Positions 1 to 15,000 of a stretch of 64,000 nt of DNA are shown here, piece by piece. A program made the position numbers and the translations under genes. Location: NCBI RefSeq assembly GCF_027596085.1, contig NC_072460.1, positions 3,200,012-3,264,011 on the forward strand, given 5' to 3'. Positions within the stretch are counted from its first letter, which is position 1; the number at the start of each line of letters is the position of its first letter. A model generated the notes under the pieces. The model was not told the origin of the DNA. It did no database searches and saw nothing but the letters and a program-made list of their open reading frames with translations. The stretch comes from Anoplopoma fimbria (lineage: Eukaryota > Chordata > Actinopteri > Perciformes > Anoplopomatidae).

Positions 1-888
1 GCTTCACCCTGAGCAGAGATTCCTCGGCGAGCAGGGGAAAACAATCTAAAGTGACCTTCCTCTTGACACAGTAACCTGCCGTGGCAAGATTTTCATTTTC
101 ACAGCCATCCGTCAGGCGCAACAAAGCGTAGATTTATCAGTCAGTCGCAGATGTAGTTTTGAGTACATTACAGGGCCAGCAAAACTCAATTTTCAGGGGC
201 AGGGAATAAAAAAGCTGAGCTGGCGAAGTGGCGGGAGTGCTGACTAACCCTGGAGTGCATCATCGGCCCAGCCAGCACAGAGTCGCCTAGGCTGGCTAAA
301 ATAAATGCTTTTTTTTTTTTTTTTTTTCAGCTGCTGCTACAGTATCCAGGCACTCGATAGCTCGCCCTTGTTACTTTTTCAATGCCATCCATGACAGTCT
401 GACTTGATCTATGATGACTTGATGAATATCCCCCAATGCTGTAAACCGCTGAACGTTCCGCACAGCGTTGGTTGGGATTAGAGCGTCGACGTGCAAGGAC
501 TTCATCAACAGCGACATCACGAAAAACCCAAGCAGCTGCAAAAAGGCAAACGCTGCAGTTTAGCTTTCGGCCTGCTTCTATCCATCAAACATATCTGTCC
601 AATATGCTGGCACACGCGACTGTGGACGCTTTTAAAAAGCTTATATGGTATCACCACCCACACTCACATCGACAGTATCCCGAGCAGACTTTAAGCCTCG
701 GAGCTGAAGCTGCCTAAAAAGTATCTGTCTGCTGCTATTTTTCCATCTAACAGTATCCATTACATGCTGCTATTATGCAAACGGCTGAGAATCATTCTGC
801 TTTTATTATGATAGAACTGTTTGGACATGGATTCAGGCCTGTTTGCGATGGCTGCAGCAGCATCAGAGGTGAAACAGCTGGCTGTGGT

Positions 889-893
<5 letters not shown>

Positions 894-920
<27 letters not shown>
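894..920. repeat. (GA)n microsatellite
   Basis: Uninterrupted GA dinucleotide run of 27 bases. Confidence 0.98.
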
Positions 921-3900
921 CCTGTCTGTCTGGTTTGACACATGGGTGGCCCGTCCTGTTGCAGGCACTGTGGGAGTCCCACCCAGGGACAGTGGACGTT
1001 GGGGCCATGCTCGTCAGCTGCCAGGGTCCCTGCTGGGGAACGGTTTCTGGACCTCCAACTAGATCACAAGTAAGACCATCTGTCCCCCCCCTTGCACAGT
1101 GCCAAGCCCTCCCCTGCACAGCACAACACAGCACTGGCAGACGAGACTCAGAGCAGGGCAGCGAGGCACAACAGTGAGTCCTAGACCAGACGCACTGTTA
1201 GTCTGATGTAATTCTGCCTCTGCAGAAGTAAAAAAATAACATCACCAAAGCCACAGGCAGCTCATGTAAAATGCATTTAGATAAGGTACAACAAACAAAA
1301 AGAGACAGTTTCTGAGACGTAGGAAAGACATCAAGAGCATGTTCGTTGCATTGAAAAGACGACGCACTGTGAAATGGAGCATGCCAGCAAACAATTAATT
1401 GTGTGTCGCCTCTGGTAATTTAATAATAATTCTGCTGCTTCTTTTGCCAGGCAACCAACAAGATTAGCTAACTAGCTTAGTTGGGCACCAGAAACACTGT
1501 CACATGTTTTAACAGGCTTTCTGGCTGATGTTAATTAAGCTTCAATAATGGATGAATTTGTAGCGGCCAGATTTTCAGCCCTCTGTCCTCGACGTGGCGC
1601 AACCTGCTACCAGAGGCCTGATGGTCTTTCAGTTCTAATTATGACAACAGCAAAATCCAACATTAAACACATTTAAACCCAGCCAGCAGCCGAGCTACAA
1701 ATGACTCTATACTTCATCCCAAACTATGTGCTTTGTTGAGCAAGCTGCTAAATAACTGAGTCTCTGTTGCATTTTCTGGGCTTGTTTTTTCTTTTTTTTT
1801 TTAAATGGCTTAGTGTTTTATTCTGGCTAGTTAAACAAGATGTCAAAGAAGGAAGTTAGCCCGTCTGGCATGTTTACAACCTCATTTTCTTGTCAGTAAG
1901 GATAAAAATATAAAAAGATTTTTCAGTCTCATTTTCCTGTTGATTTACAAATGTTGCTCTGTGGCAAACACATTCACTGCCAGATATATTGATCTTTTTG
2001 TTGCAGCGTTTCGGGGCTGGAAATCACTCCTTTCAATCCTGTTTTTTGTAATTGCTGTTAAGCCACTGCCAATGAGACTCAACTCTGTGTACACATCTGG
2101 GCAGGAAGTGTTGTCACTGACGTTAGCAGCGATCGAAAAATAAGCATTGCAGATAATTAGTGAACAGACATAGCGAGAAGGGAAACTCAGAACAACACAT
2201 TAGTGAGTATGACACGATGGTGTTGCTGTATAGAATTAGTGCTGGGAAATATTAATATTATATTAAACTGAATTTATCAAGACAATGTGTAAACATGTAG
2301 GGAGTGTTGAGCTTGCATTACCAGCAAATAGCCTCAACAACATTAAAATGAGAGCAGATACGGAGAAAAGGGAAATATAATCAAATAGTCCTTTTTCTTA
2401 AAGGTCTCTTCTTTAAATAGGCTTCTTTTAAATAACAGTCTTATTCTCTCTGCAGCTGAGGTAATTAAGAGCACAACAAATATTTTCTTAACTGTGTGTC
2501 TGCATTATATATCTGGAGAAAGCTTTCCTCTTGCTTAATCTCCTTTCAACATAAATTTTTGCCTCATTTAGTGTCAATAATCATTGTGTGGAAGTGTGAA
2601 GGCAGAAGCTTGCAGCAGCCACATAAACCCTCTCCCCGCAGCCTGCAGACTCTTATCATGGTGGCCATCAAGCTTCTTACGATAACAGTGTGATGTGGTG
2701 GCATGGCAACAACGGGCCACGGACAGGGAGCGGGGGAGAGTCGGGGAGCAGATTAGAGGGAGAGCAGGGAGACAAGCAAGAGAACGCACATAATCCTCCT
2801 GTGTACAGTGTGCAGACTAAACCTCCACAACAGTGACACACAGCCGCAGAAAAAAAAAAGAGCAAAAAAAGTCGGAAAATGTGCTTAAAAAGACTAACTA
2901 AAGACGTTGATGCAGAGTGAGAAAACTGCTCAGTGAATTAAAACAAATGAGGAGTAACAGGAGAAAACACGTCATGCTGCAGGAACGGTGCAGCCGCCAT
3001 CTGGGCCAATCAGGCGATCAATTCTTGGCTAAGTCACATATATCAAACTTTATTCGCTGCGGGGCTTAGGTAAGCTTGTCGGTATGTCATTATGGAAGTG
3101 CGAATGCTAGCAGGATGACAAGGGAGATAAAAAAATATTTGTCCAATTGTCTCCTTAAAGCCACCAGCTGCGGATTGTTGTCCCAAAAGGCTACATCATA
3201 CGCAAGCTTTGGATTTAGTTTCTGTTCATTACAGGAAACAGCAAAGAAATTCAAATCCTCGAGCTTTTGCTGGTGATTATAATTGTGCAGATGAGTCTCT
3301 CCGATTTTAACTCACTGCAGAAAGTTGGCTGGATACACTTTAAAAGGTCAAACTGCAAACACTGTGGAACTTAGGTGTAGCAGTGTGAGAAGTGGCACTT
3401 GCACCATTCTGCTGACAGAAAACAAAACTTATGATCACGCGTGGGTGCCTCTGTTCCTTGCCACTGGGCTGGGATTGGAAATGGTGCAAAATCTAATATG
3501 ACATGCAGTAAACTAATAGTCTTTGGAGTAAGTTTGTAATGCAAGAATCGCTGTGCGCTACATTCCACATCAATCACACTGGAATGGAAGGAGAGGATGT
3601 TTATTAAAGTTTCAGTTATGACTTGTAAATCCACCACCACCAACATGTCAATCATTATAACTGGCAGTGGAAATGTTTGAAAACCATGTTAAGATGTGGA
3701 ACTTAAGACTTAAAATCCATACTGTGGCATCTGAGATATTGCACGTGACAAATGAGTAAACAGATGCAAAAGCAGGCAGATCCATTACTGCCCACTCGTT
3801 TGATTCAGAACTCAGAAAGGGCCAGCAGCTGAGGGCAAAATAAACGCCGTGGCTGAAATCACAGTTCTCATACTATACGACTCGTACAAACCTTCATAGT

Positions 3901-4424
3901 AGTTTGGAGTTGGTATATAAGACATTAATGTACTACACTGCTTTGTACTAACAGTAAAAATGGAACCGCTTGCAGCAGATTTGCAGCTAGATAGACTGAT
4001 CCCAATTAGCGCATTTAAGAATGAAGTGAAGGGTTTGGAGGCTAATTCAACTGTAATTACTTCCTTAGCTGGATCCGTTTTCTCCTGTCTGTCTTCCTCA
4101 GTATAGGATGCTGTAGTTGATACTGTGTGTTTTGTCTTATGTGTTTTAAGTGTTTGCGTGTATCTCGTTTGAAACTGTGTATTGCTGTTATCTCGGCCAG
4201 GAGTCCCATGGAAACGGTGACTTTTGCACTTAATAGCCAAGGTAACATCTGGAATAAAATTTTGTCACTTTTCTAGTGAAAACAAACTACCTACTTAGAC
4301 CCAGTTAGAGTGTGTAGTGTGAAACTGGAGAATATCCGAATACTGAAAGAAAATGAATTGATGAATCTGTTGGCCGCTGTCCATGGTGCTGATTCTCCAC
4401 TACATGTAAGACGGAGAATTTTGC

Positions 4425-4690
4425 ACTTTTCACTCTACTAAATTTATCTGACAGATTTAGTTGCTTTACAGAATGAGATTATTAACACGAAATAGGATTA
4501 ACAAATTAATTATGATGTAGAATTAAAGATTATGAAACAATTTAATTGATCCTCGGGGGTTAAAACCCAATAATATAATATATATCATTCATAAAAAGGG
4601 GACATTCTGCATAAATAATACTTGGTACTTAAAGTATACTTTTATGCTGATACTTTATACTTTTACTTAAGTAACCCTTCCTAGTATTGT
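4425..4690 (+). repeat. Teleost dispersed repeat family B, copy 1
   Basis: Contains, in order, an ATCTGACAG..TTTAGTTGCTTTACAG block, an AATAATATAATATATAT block, a GGGGACATTCTGCATAA block and a TACTTTTACTTAAGTAA end. The same ordered blocks recur at 42,230-42,560, and an earlier part of the family at 22,535-22,760. I know this arrangement as a very common percomorph interspersed repeat; its class is not known to me. Confidence 0.55.
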
Positions 4691-7600
4691 ACAATATTTC
4701 TTTGGAGTACAGTAGTTCTATAGTGTATACAGTAAACACTGTAGAAGTGTTTCTTATTGATCCAGATCCTGGTTGCTGAGACCTGGAGAAGCCATGTCAA
4801 GCGGACTTAGTTCCTGTCAGATATTGTGTGTCATATGCCAGACCTTGTAACTGCAGCATCTCGGGTATGATTCCGTCATTGGGATTTTTATTGACTCAAG
4901 TATAGTTATTTATTCATGCTCACTCCAAAAGAAGCCCCTTGTTTGTGTGTTTGCTTCAACTTTTCTGCACTTGGGTCCTATTTAGAAATGTAACAGTAAC
5001 AGTACTTCTTACTGATTTCACATTCCCCCAAAAAACTCTAACATCATTATCATCCTTTATCACAGTACTGCAAAGAAAGATGCACTTTGCATAACAGACA
5101 GTGAAGTTTTAATGGTCTCTGGCAGTGTTTCACCAAGAAAGACATTTTTTTATCATTATTGCCAACAACTTCACTTTAGTCAGCTGTCTCTGGGTCTTTT
5201 CCATCCTAAGAACATTAAACACTTGCCTGCCTCAAAGCTCGTTGTCAGATCTTCCCCTCAGCGACTCTCAATCTCATCTGTTTGTTTGTTTTTTTGTACT
5301 GTACCGATGAAACTGAACCGAGGACACTTTGGTTATATGCATCAATATCTCTACCTCTTTTCAAATCACTCGGAACAAGAGTTACATATGTAACTAGAAT
5401 TCTATGAATTAACAGAAATGGAGTGTAACGCTAGGATTTCCACTTTTCGCGCAGTCAGATGATACTAAGAGATGATGTCTCTTTTTATGTGTCTTGGTTT
5501 TGGTGCATTATCCACATCAGAGTGAATGTACAGTACTTTGTATTTTCGCAGTATGGCGTACAAGGCCACACTTAATCTTTGTTAGATTTTTTTGTCTGGG
5601 CGACAGAAAGGACATAACTACTTAATATTCTCTGGGAAAAGGAGGAGATATTAACTTTGACCAGAATAAGTTAACAGTATACTAAAGTGATTCACTAACT
5701 CTAAAAAAGAGGAATCTAAAAGTCAATTTACTGAAAAAAATCTGATGATCACAAAAGTCAGTGTAAACACAAAATCTCAGGACAGAGTTCTTTGCCTTTG
5801 ATTACTCACAACAGTCATTCAGCGTCGATGGTTCAACTTTCATAAAAGGTCACTATTCTATCACTACACATCTCACAAAGGCAGAAACACACTCTTGCTG
5901 CAGCTGCAGTGAATGAGTTATATTAAATTGACCCAGAGGACAGAGAGCCCTTGCTGTGCTAATAACAGCGTGGTGAAAAACACTGGAAAGCAAAGCCTCA
6001 GTGAGACACACAAATGAATAAATATGTCTATAAGTCAGTAAATTTGGTTTATGTGCTAAGAAGGGCAAAGCGGTATTTATGGGGAATCACACCAAAACAA
6101 AGCGTTACTGAATACACCCTCAGATGAAAGGTCAGAGAGGATATGTTGCAGCATTTGACTCATTGCTCTGTCATGCGATATGCAGGGATTCCACTTTAAA
6201 GCCTCGTGATGATGGACACCGTTTTTTAGTTGTCAGCAGAGAGCCCTTTAAACGAGCCAGCGAGCAACAGGTTGCATCTTTAATGCACCGGCTATTAATG
6301 TAGTGTAGGGTGTGGCTCGGCGGGAAGCCAGTAATAATCAATTTCCTGCTGCTGTAATCATAGCTCTCTGTAAGTTAATTAGCATCTGTTGAGTTTTGCG
6401 GGTGTGCGTCTGCAGAGTGGGAGCGGTGGTTAAAAGCAGTGTGGAGAGCGTGACACAGTCTCATGTCGGGGCTATTAGATTAGGGCTAACATGAGTCATT
6501 GCGCGATGGAACTAATGGTGCATCAGATACATGTGATACTTTGAGATCCAATCGGTATCGCAGATGGAATTTGTCTCATCCGTCTTATCACCCTCCTCTA
6601 GATACCGTCCAATAACACAGAGGGGGGCCCTGAAGTATAAAATCTTATCTTATAAAGTGCATGAACACCATGCATTTTCCTTTGCAAAAGGTCTGTAGTC
6701 TGCTAGAGTATATTAAAAGCACCAGAGGAAGAGGAAAATTCCACACGAAGAGGCACAAAGCGACGACTAATTTGTTGCTGACTGCAGGAGGTTTAATGCA
6801 GACAGCCGATCACATAGTTAGGAGTCAAACTCTCTAAAGGGCATCAAAAAGGGGGAGACACGCAAAGTGATTATCGATTGGCTGGTTAAACAACTGAATT
6901 ACATCAGCAGTTGTGTTTAATGGAGAGAGAAGGAAGCCCAAAATTCTATTGGACCTATTGTTTTTTTTGGTTTGCTGACTTTTACTCGATGTCTAGGATG
7001 GGGATTGGTGTTATGTTCTTGAAGGGTTTTTCTTCGATAACAAAATGATAAATGCTGACAAATACTTCATTACTAATTCTATTGTTTATCAAAGCACCAA
7101 AGCAACTTGACAATGGTTCAAATATGCTAGGCGGTGCCAGTGTTTGGTTGTAGAGTTAAGCTCACATGATTTCTAGCTCTCAACCTTTTGCCCCCTTCTG
7201 TTGTTCTGATCATCTCACACTGATAACTGTACATTTTACATGGGCTTGTTGTAGATCAGACCTTTTGTAATCAAACCACCTCCACACTACCAAAGTTGCT
7301 CCCGACTTTGGAACGAAGTCCTCCAAAGTTGAGCCTTTATCAATGCTACTTTCACTTTCATGCTTGTTGCCATTGTGCATAATCATATGTCACAATATCA
7401 CTATGATGTGACACATTTTTAACCTCCCAACCACACTGTAACACCGGAGAGAAAAAATCAATAAAACACAGAAACAATAGACATTTTTCATAATGTTGGC
7501 ATGTGACATTTTAATTTGTCACAGTAGGCAAAGCACAGGTGCAGTTAATGAAGCATAGCGTTGGTTCAGGCAGAGTGCTGATGTTGTGCTTGTGGTGGCT

Positions 7601-8899
7601 GATTGGCAACAGCAGTTTGCAGTATGCTTTGAAATGATTGGCTCATTCACAACTGTGTTACATCCAATGATACTGATGCAGGTTTTCAGCACGGGTATCG
7701 AAGGTGACACTTATTGCTGTTACTTTGAAGACAAAGTTCACTCTGTGGTATTCATGTTTTTAATTTGACTGAGACTTAATGGTCATGTATGTGTATATGA
7801 CGGTGGATCAACAGACTATAAATGGTATTTTCCTATTTTAAGTAACATTAATAACAAAGACACTGCATTCACGTGTGCAAGATGTAAGGTCTTGGTGTTG
7901 TGCATGCTGGTTCACTGGAATGGGACCCATAATAGAATGGATCCATCAATAATGCTAATAGTTACACCTGTGCTTTTCCTGTTAGGATTTTTCATGATGT
8001 TCCTGTTATGTCAAAATGTCCGCGTAAAAACGGTCCATGTATTCTTTTGTAGCAGAGTTAATGAGTCCACATGACATTTCTTGTCATTATCACTGTTTAT
8101 TTCATGTATTTTTAGTCACTGCTGTATTTTACTCTAATGGTGTTTACTATTATATTTTTGGTTAAGCTTTTTTATAATGTATCATATTAGTTTCCCACTG
8201 GGAGTGGTCTGTTGAGTTTAGTATGAGGCCCTCTCTGCAGTGTTTATGTTAAGCTAAGAGCAGATAACTGACTGCCAATGGTAGCTTTAATGTATATTTA
8301 CCGGACAAATATGACTGTGGTATCAATCTTCTCATCCAACACTTAAACAAATAAGCCTATTTCCCCAAATGACAAACTGAACAATTTATTTAACGAACAT
8401 AAATATGTATTATATAACTTCACAGTACATCATCAACATCACAGGAACAGCAACACAATTCAGACCACAGCTTGCTTTTTGCACAATTAGATTTTTGAGA
8501 TAATGAGGTTTGTTCTTCTAAATTAAAAACTTTAATCCTGGGAATTTTATGTTTTTCTCAGAATATTCCAACCCTCCTCCGGCTCTGTAATTAAGTTTAT
8601 TCTTTTTTTTTAATCTACAATGGCCCGATGTTGTAATTTTAAAAACAACTGCTGTGCAAGTAATAAAGTGGTCTAAGGCAGGGAGTCATGCAGTGGACCC
8701 CATAAATACAAACATTAAAGGGTTCTGACCCAGAACGTTTATTTAGTAATCAGTGATCAATTGTCACTACAAGTGGGACAGTGATAACTATCATGGGAAT
8801 AGGTTTTACTTCAATAAATGGGATAACTTCCAATAATGGGATCCATTTTTCATCATTCCAATATTTATTAACACATGTGGAGAAGGTCATTGAACTCAC

Positions 8900-9049
8900 C
8901 GTCTACACATGCCGGCCTCGCCCTGGTGGTCCCGGCGATCTGGCCTCTCCGGCAGGCGCAGCGGGCCGTCTGCCTCGCGATGGTCCGTCTTGGAACGCTG
9001 CTGTCTCTGTTGAGCATCACTATCTCGCAGGTTCCCACCGCCAACTGGC
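8900..9049 (-). CDS. tafa5: TAFA5 second coding exon (first half of the TAFA domain)
   Basis: 150 nt, 49 full codons with split codons at both ends. GTCEIVML, RRTIARQTARCACRRG, QIAGTTRARPACVD match TAFA5; four conserved cysteines fall here. Acceptor TGTTCGGCAG is pyrimidine-poor, donor GTGAGT is strong. The exon is markedly GC- and CpG-richer than the surrounding AT-rich intron, which makes it stand out by composition alone. Confidence 0.95.
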
Positions 9050-12000
9050 CTGCCGAACACAGCAGCGAAGAACAAAGAACATCACATTAGCATAATGCCA
9101 GTGTAATGAACATATTGCAAAGGAGAAGCTGGTCCACAAAGGTACTACAACAGGCAACCTGGGGAGAGGGCCATTTTTTGTGGTGTGCATAGAACTGAAC
9201 AGTTTGTTACTCTCATTTAAAATCTTAAATGGAAAAATGAGAAAGTGATTTCAAAGCTTTACAAGCAGCAGGCTGGAGGGCCTCTTCAGGTTTTTACAGT
9301 ATGGCTGGCTGCTCTGTTGATAAAAGAGCCTCAAAGAGTTCTTGTGGAAAACGAAGATCCTTCCAAGAATCGGATAAAAGAACATTTCGTTAGTCATAAC
9401 TGCAAGTTAACAAGCCCACCAGTCTAAAGCTCCATGAAATGTTGTGTGTCTGACTCGGTTGACATGGCAGCGGCTGCTCGGCCCTGTGGTCCTACAATGT
9501 ACCAATTTTCAAGTCAAGTTAAGCTCTACTGAAACGGCAAATGGACAGAATGTCTTAGAGTCATGATTACCTTGCTCAGAAACCACCGTGGTGTGAGTGT
9601 GTGACCTATTCTTACATTTCAATCCAAGCACAGATTATTACTGCAGAGATCTCAAGGCATTACAAATTGATGGATGACTCCATGGCCAAAGACCTGTGGC
9701 GATGCAGGGTTGTTTTTGAGTTTCAAGTTGTCAGAATCTGATCTCGATAACAAACTGGAGAACCTTACAATTCAAGAGTGTGTTTTAGCTGCAAATGTAC
9801 TACTTGGGAGGAGAAAAAAAAAAAAAATATTATAACAAACATGTTCTTCATTTTGAATATTTCATGTCAAGGGAGTTAAAATAGTTGATAAAACTCATGT
9901 TAAACCTTTCACTTAACTCTTTACTGTGATGAAGTGGACACAATTCCAATTTGAATAACAATCTTTTTAAATATTGAGTGACTTTGTAATGCTAAGACGT
10001 ACATTTCTTGCAGCAAGTGCCACACACACACAGCAGCATACATGTCTCAAATTATCGCCAAGTTGAGGAGATGAGTTTAGCGCCCAGAACTGCAGCTGTA
10101 GCTCATGCATGGCTCCGATGATCGTTTTCTGATGAGTCACACTGAAAACTTTATGACAGCCATGGGCAAACAAAATCAAAGCTAAAACAATGATGTTTTC
10201 AATAAAGAGATTTATTAAAAAGAGCCCTCCGTATGGTCTATTGTAGCCTCATTGAACACTTAATGTCGTAGCAGCAGGTTTGTTTGGGTAAATTATTTTG
10301 GAAACCCGAGGGAATATATTTAATTTTCTTTTATTGAGGCCTTCCTGTTGTGTTTATGGGGAATTATTATATGTTAATAGTCTTGTGTTTTAGAGATGAA
10401 CAAGCTTTAATCACAGTAAATTGTTCGAGAGTGTCTGCGGCTTTCAAAAACACATTTGGAAGAACAAATTTAATATATGTACATGACACATCTTAGGCAG
10501 CACCTTTGTCATTTAAAATCAAAGGTTCATTGCAGCCTCGATTGAGAACTTAAGAAAAGCTGCTGAATAATATTAATGCGAGAGTACATCGACTCACAGC
10601 ACATTTCTTAATAAGTGCATTATAAATGCAAGGGAAGTCACTATACAAACTTATCTGCTCTAGGTTGAAAGGTAAAGCTCAAAAGGTACACTTTACCTTT
10701 GTAATGATCTGGAAAAAAAGTTCTTTCTTCCTTCATTTCTTTATTGAATAGACAGTTGCCAGTGAAAGGCGTTCAGGCAGGCACTGAAATAAAATCGGCT
10801 CAGCGAGTGTAGATTAGAGGAGAGTCTGTGCTCCGGTTCTTGTAAGGTCAATCCCTGGCATTCACCAACCATCACTCCTTTACACTGATGTTCCTAGTCG
10901 CTTCCCAACACCCTCAAAGGTTCATTAAGTGAGACGTTAACTGCTCCATAGAAGGAAATGACAATGGAAGTAACAATGGCAAAGGTTGAAGGGGTTGTTG
11001 ATCAACACAAATGACTCATAAAATTGCCTCAGAAGGCACAGAGAAGTTCCAGAAGCTACTAGTTTCAGAGCAGGACATCTTGGAAATATTCCACATGATG
11101 AATATGGTTTTGTTGGATTATGGTGACCGTGTGACCTTTTCCTTTATCAACATCATAAGGTCAAAATGTCTCCTTGCCATGGAGAGAATGGAGAGAATGA
11201 ATCCCGCTCTTTTTTGTAATCCAGTGACCTTTCCTTTAGTGTCACCATCGGCCAACACTTTGGCCCGTGACGAGGCTGAGTTAGCCTTAACTTCAAGATC
11301 CCCAGAGGAGGGAACCTAATGTGTTTGGCGAACCCGTTGGCCTTTCCTCTAGCACTGCAATAGGGTCAAACTTTGCCATTTGCACACAAGAGCTAAATCA
11401 AATTAAAAGATCAGACTGGCATGAAATGACACGTTGACGTTCTCCTGAGGATGAACCATTTTCATTTCCAGCGCTCCACAAGCTTTTCTCCAGCTCCACC
11501 ACCTCAACATTGCAACCTCTATAAGGCTTTCCCCCCTCAGTAACTACACAACCCCCCAGCTAACAGGACGGATCTGCATCTCACTTAATGGATTGGTGGA
11601 TGGGTTGTTAGTCTCAGTGACAGCTACCTTTTCGTGATTAAGGCCGATAAGATTTGTGTTTTTTTTTATGGAATTATTACCTAGACCGGTCTTGGGAGTC
11701 ATAAAACACAATCACCCCACGAAGTATTGCTATGCACGTTTCATTTCATCCCCCCCCCACCACTCAGCCCACCCTCCGCTCTCTTTTTTGCAGAGGCGAG
11801 TCCCTGTATTCTCGGTAGGTGCTTGGGGGACTGAGTTGCCACCAGATATTACAACACTGAACAGATGAATGGGCTTCATGCAAAAAAAGCCTGAAGGAGG
11901 TGAATAGTAAGAAGGATGGGTGGGTGGGTGGGTGATTGGGGGATGGGGGGGCTTTGTAAAGTGCCCTCAGCCACGGCCAGCACTCCATCATATGTACAGG

Positions 12001-15000
12001 AGTTAATTCACACGACAGGGGGTTTCTGTCGCTCAGCAGCGTGAAGACGCTTGGCCTCGTCTCTATTTCACATGATGAAATGTGCATACGGCCGTGGCGG
12101 CGGCAAAGAGCTTGTAGAGTGAAGGATTGGCGCCGTGTGGCCATCCAGCCTCTGGATGCTGTCAGACATCGAGAGGGCTACAGGAAGCCGATATGGAGCA
12201 TAGAGACCGTCTCTCAGCGCTGACTGGCAGCCCAATGACCTTATCACTGAATCACAACAACATACAAGTGCAGAGCGGCAGCGTGGACGCACAAGGGTTC
12301 AAACATACATACACACACACGCACACAGCTCAGCGAGAGTCTGTGCTCTACGTATCGGCGCTTTGATCAAACACGCTGCAGATCACAAACCAGGAGCACA
12401 AATATCTCAGTATCTCTGCCTGAAATAGGCTGCCAGGAGTCCACGCTCGCTTTTCACAATGTTCCCCTGATTCAATGTGCGTCATTGTTGGGCTGAGAAC
12501 TGGTGGGCATGACGAGGTTATTAAACTGTGGATGCATTACACTGGCTGGCCCTGGCCACGTCGAGCGAATATATATAAAACTACTAATTATCTTTCCTGT
12601 TAACATCACAGTCTGTTCCTTATTTAGACCTATCAATAAAACATTCACTTTGCTCTGGCTTATCTCCTTTTTTCTTGTTTGTCTCTTTAATTAAGACTGT
12701 GCAGATACATTAGTAGTTAGTCCTAACTGATAAAATACCTTTATCAGATTAAACAGACAAACACATCAGACACAGCCCTGCACTGCTCGCATATTTAACT
12801 TAAACCAGATTGGGAGCAGCGAGAAAGGCTCTGCTTCTCCTCAGGGAATTTGCCATAAAATTATATGACAGGCTGCACTGAACGAACTATGACAAGGATT
12901 CCATTTCCATATTAAAACAATCTCCTTTTATAGGTTGTAATTACTCGCGGGCTGCTTAAGATGGAAGTGAGGTTTTACAATGTTTTATTGCAAAGGGCGC
13001 CCCTGCAAACTACAGATTTCAACCGTTTTTATTAAAATATTCCACTTCATGTAAAGCTAGTTCAGTTAATTATTCATGACAATACTTTTGTATTGTATTT
13101 GGTATTATTCCCCGTAAAGACATAGCTATAGCGCAGAGACATTTTGGGCTGGCTTGGCTCAAACGTCCTGGCATTGAATCTAGCACGTTTTCTTTCCCTG
13201 AGAGAGTCAATCAGACTGTAATCACTACACTGGCATACAATAATACGTCTGAGTCATTACATCCATTGTATGTTCCTTTCTTGATAAAAGTGCTGTTCTC
13301 AATATCATCACAAGTCTTATTTTCAAGGATGCAAATAATTTTATCATTATTGGTTATGGATGAATTGACCTCCTCAAATGGATTGCTTTTATATAGCGCT
13401 TTCCAACGTGAGCAGAACAAATCTTGTTACAAAGACACTCGCCATAACGATCGTGGTGGAGTCTGTTAGACCTTGCGTACGAGTTGTTTAAAGACAGTCG
13501 TCAAACATTGCAATGCCTTAATCTGAATAAGTGTACATGCCGGAGGGAAAAATAACTGTTAAAAAGACAAACTAAATGTAAAATGAGTATTCTATTCACC
13601 AGGCTGAGATGTTCACAGCCTGGTGAATAGAATGTGTCAAGTAAGGTAAATGTTACAAATGTGCACTTACTCATGATTGTATGTATTCATCAGATTAAAA
13701 TGATCAATTAAGGCTTGTGACATTTGTGAACTTATCTGAAGCATCTTATAAGTAAAACTCACAGAAAAAAATTGAAGATTGAAGTTGAGAATTTGTGTTG
13801 CAACTAAGGGTAATAATGAACCGCCACAGCGTGTTTCTGGTATTGTTTTCACCTAGTGAGTCAGTGTGTGAGTCATCGTGGCAAGATGTTGTCCTGGAGA
13901 CACCTACTGTAGCAGGAAGTACCACAGAAGTACTTTACCAGGTTTTAATATTTCTGTCTGTCTGCAGACAGATTTTGTCACCAGGACAGCGTCACAACCG
14001 TGCAAGATGTAGTCACGAAACTTTACAAGTGTGTAGTTCTGATCGAAGTCTAGATTGAAGATCCAAGCAAGGGCGCCAAAAGTAGAGGGGTAGATATTGG
14101 GCAAGGGGACACTAAGCCCTCATGTAAGATGTAAGAGGTAAGATGGTCTCTAGTTTTTAATTTAATTTAGACTGTTGACTTTATCATTTTTATATTGTTA
14201 TAATATTTTTCTGTCGATTGACTAACGTTGATGTTGTTTTAGCCCTATTAAGAACTTAAAAGTGTTGCATGAGGTCCATTGTTTGGATTTTTTTGCTCAT
14301 TGTCTTAAACAGCTAATAGATTATCAAATCATTATCAAAAGTATTCTACGTTTATTTCTTGACTATTAACTAATCGATTAATTGTATAAGTATTTAAGTC
14401 TCACCCAAAGCGTACATTAGTTCACCAAGGTTGACATAATACTGTTATTCGCAGTGTCACAGTAGACAAAAAGGAGGCTTTTCAACATAAAAAGGTTTAT
14501 CTAAGTAATCTGGATTTTCGATCCACAGCTGCTTTTGATTTCATCTGCAGAGCGTAGACCTAATCTTCCCTTCATGCCCGTTCTGATCTCACAGTTCTTT
14601 CTGTCATTAACAACTCAGGACAACATCAAACCAGCAACCTTATTTTACTGAGCATATGTTAGTCAAGGCAGCCACCGCCAAATACATCTCATTACCTCAA
14701 CACCGTTTGGTAATGAGACAGTATAGAGCACGTAATTGGACACCAGCTGAGAGAGGCAGATGTTTGAGTGACCCCATGATATACGCTTCCTGACACCTCC
14801 GTGATCCTATGCTGCTGAACAAGTAGGGCAGTGGAGGGGAAACACGTGCCTTATATTAATATGCTTGGTTTTAAGGGAAATACCGCTGCTCGATTCCACA
14901 TGCTATTTGAATACTGTACACCAGTCCGATCAATATTTATGCAAGAGAACAACTCTCTGCTGAAGTCGGAGGACCTGTAATGGGACCTGAGTATGCAATT

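Larger units (their letters stand above)
1..8899. other. TAFA5 intron following exon 2; no exon recognised
   Basis: AT-rich, with short chance frames only. I looked on the minus strand for the TAFA5 C-terminal cysteine region and did not find it. Contents: a poly-T run at 309-327, a GA array at 894-920, a copy of a teleost dispersed repeat at about 4,425-4,690, and a 27-base segment at 7,961-7,987 shared with 45,867-45,894. The rest is unannotated, although blocks such as 6,230-6,420 without simple or dispersed repeats could be conserved noncoding elements. Confidence 0.6.

Noticed and set aside
1..8899. Search for the TAFA5 C-terminal exon
   Set aside because: No minus-strand match to the expected Trp-Cys and Cys-rich end was seen; that part of the gene probably lies left of the window.
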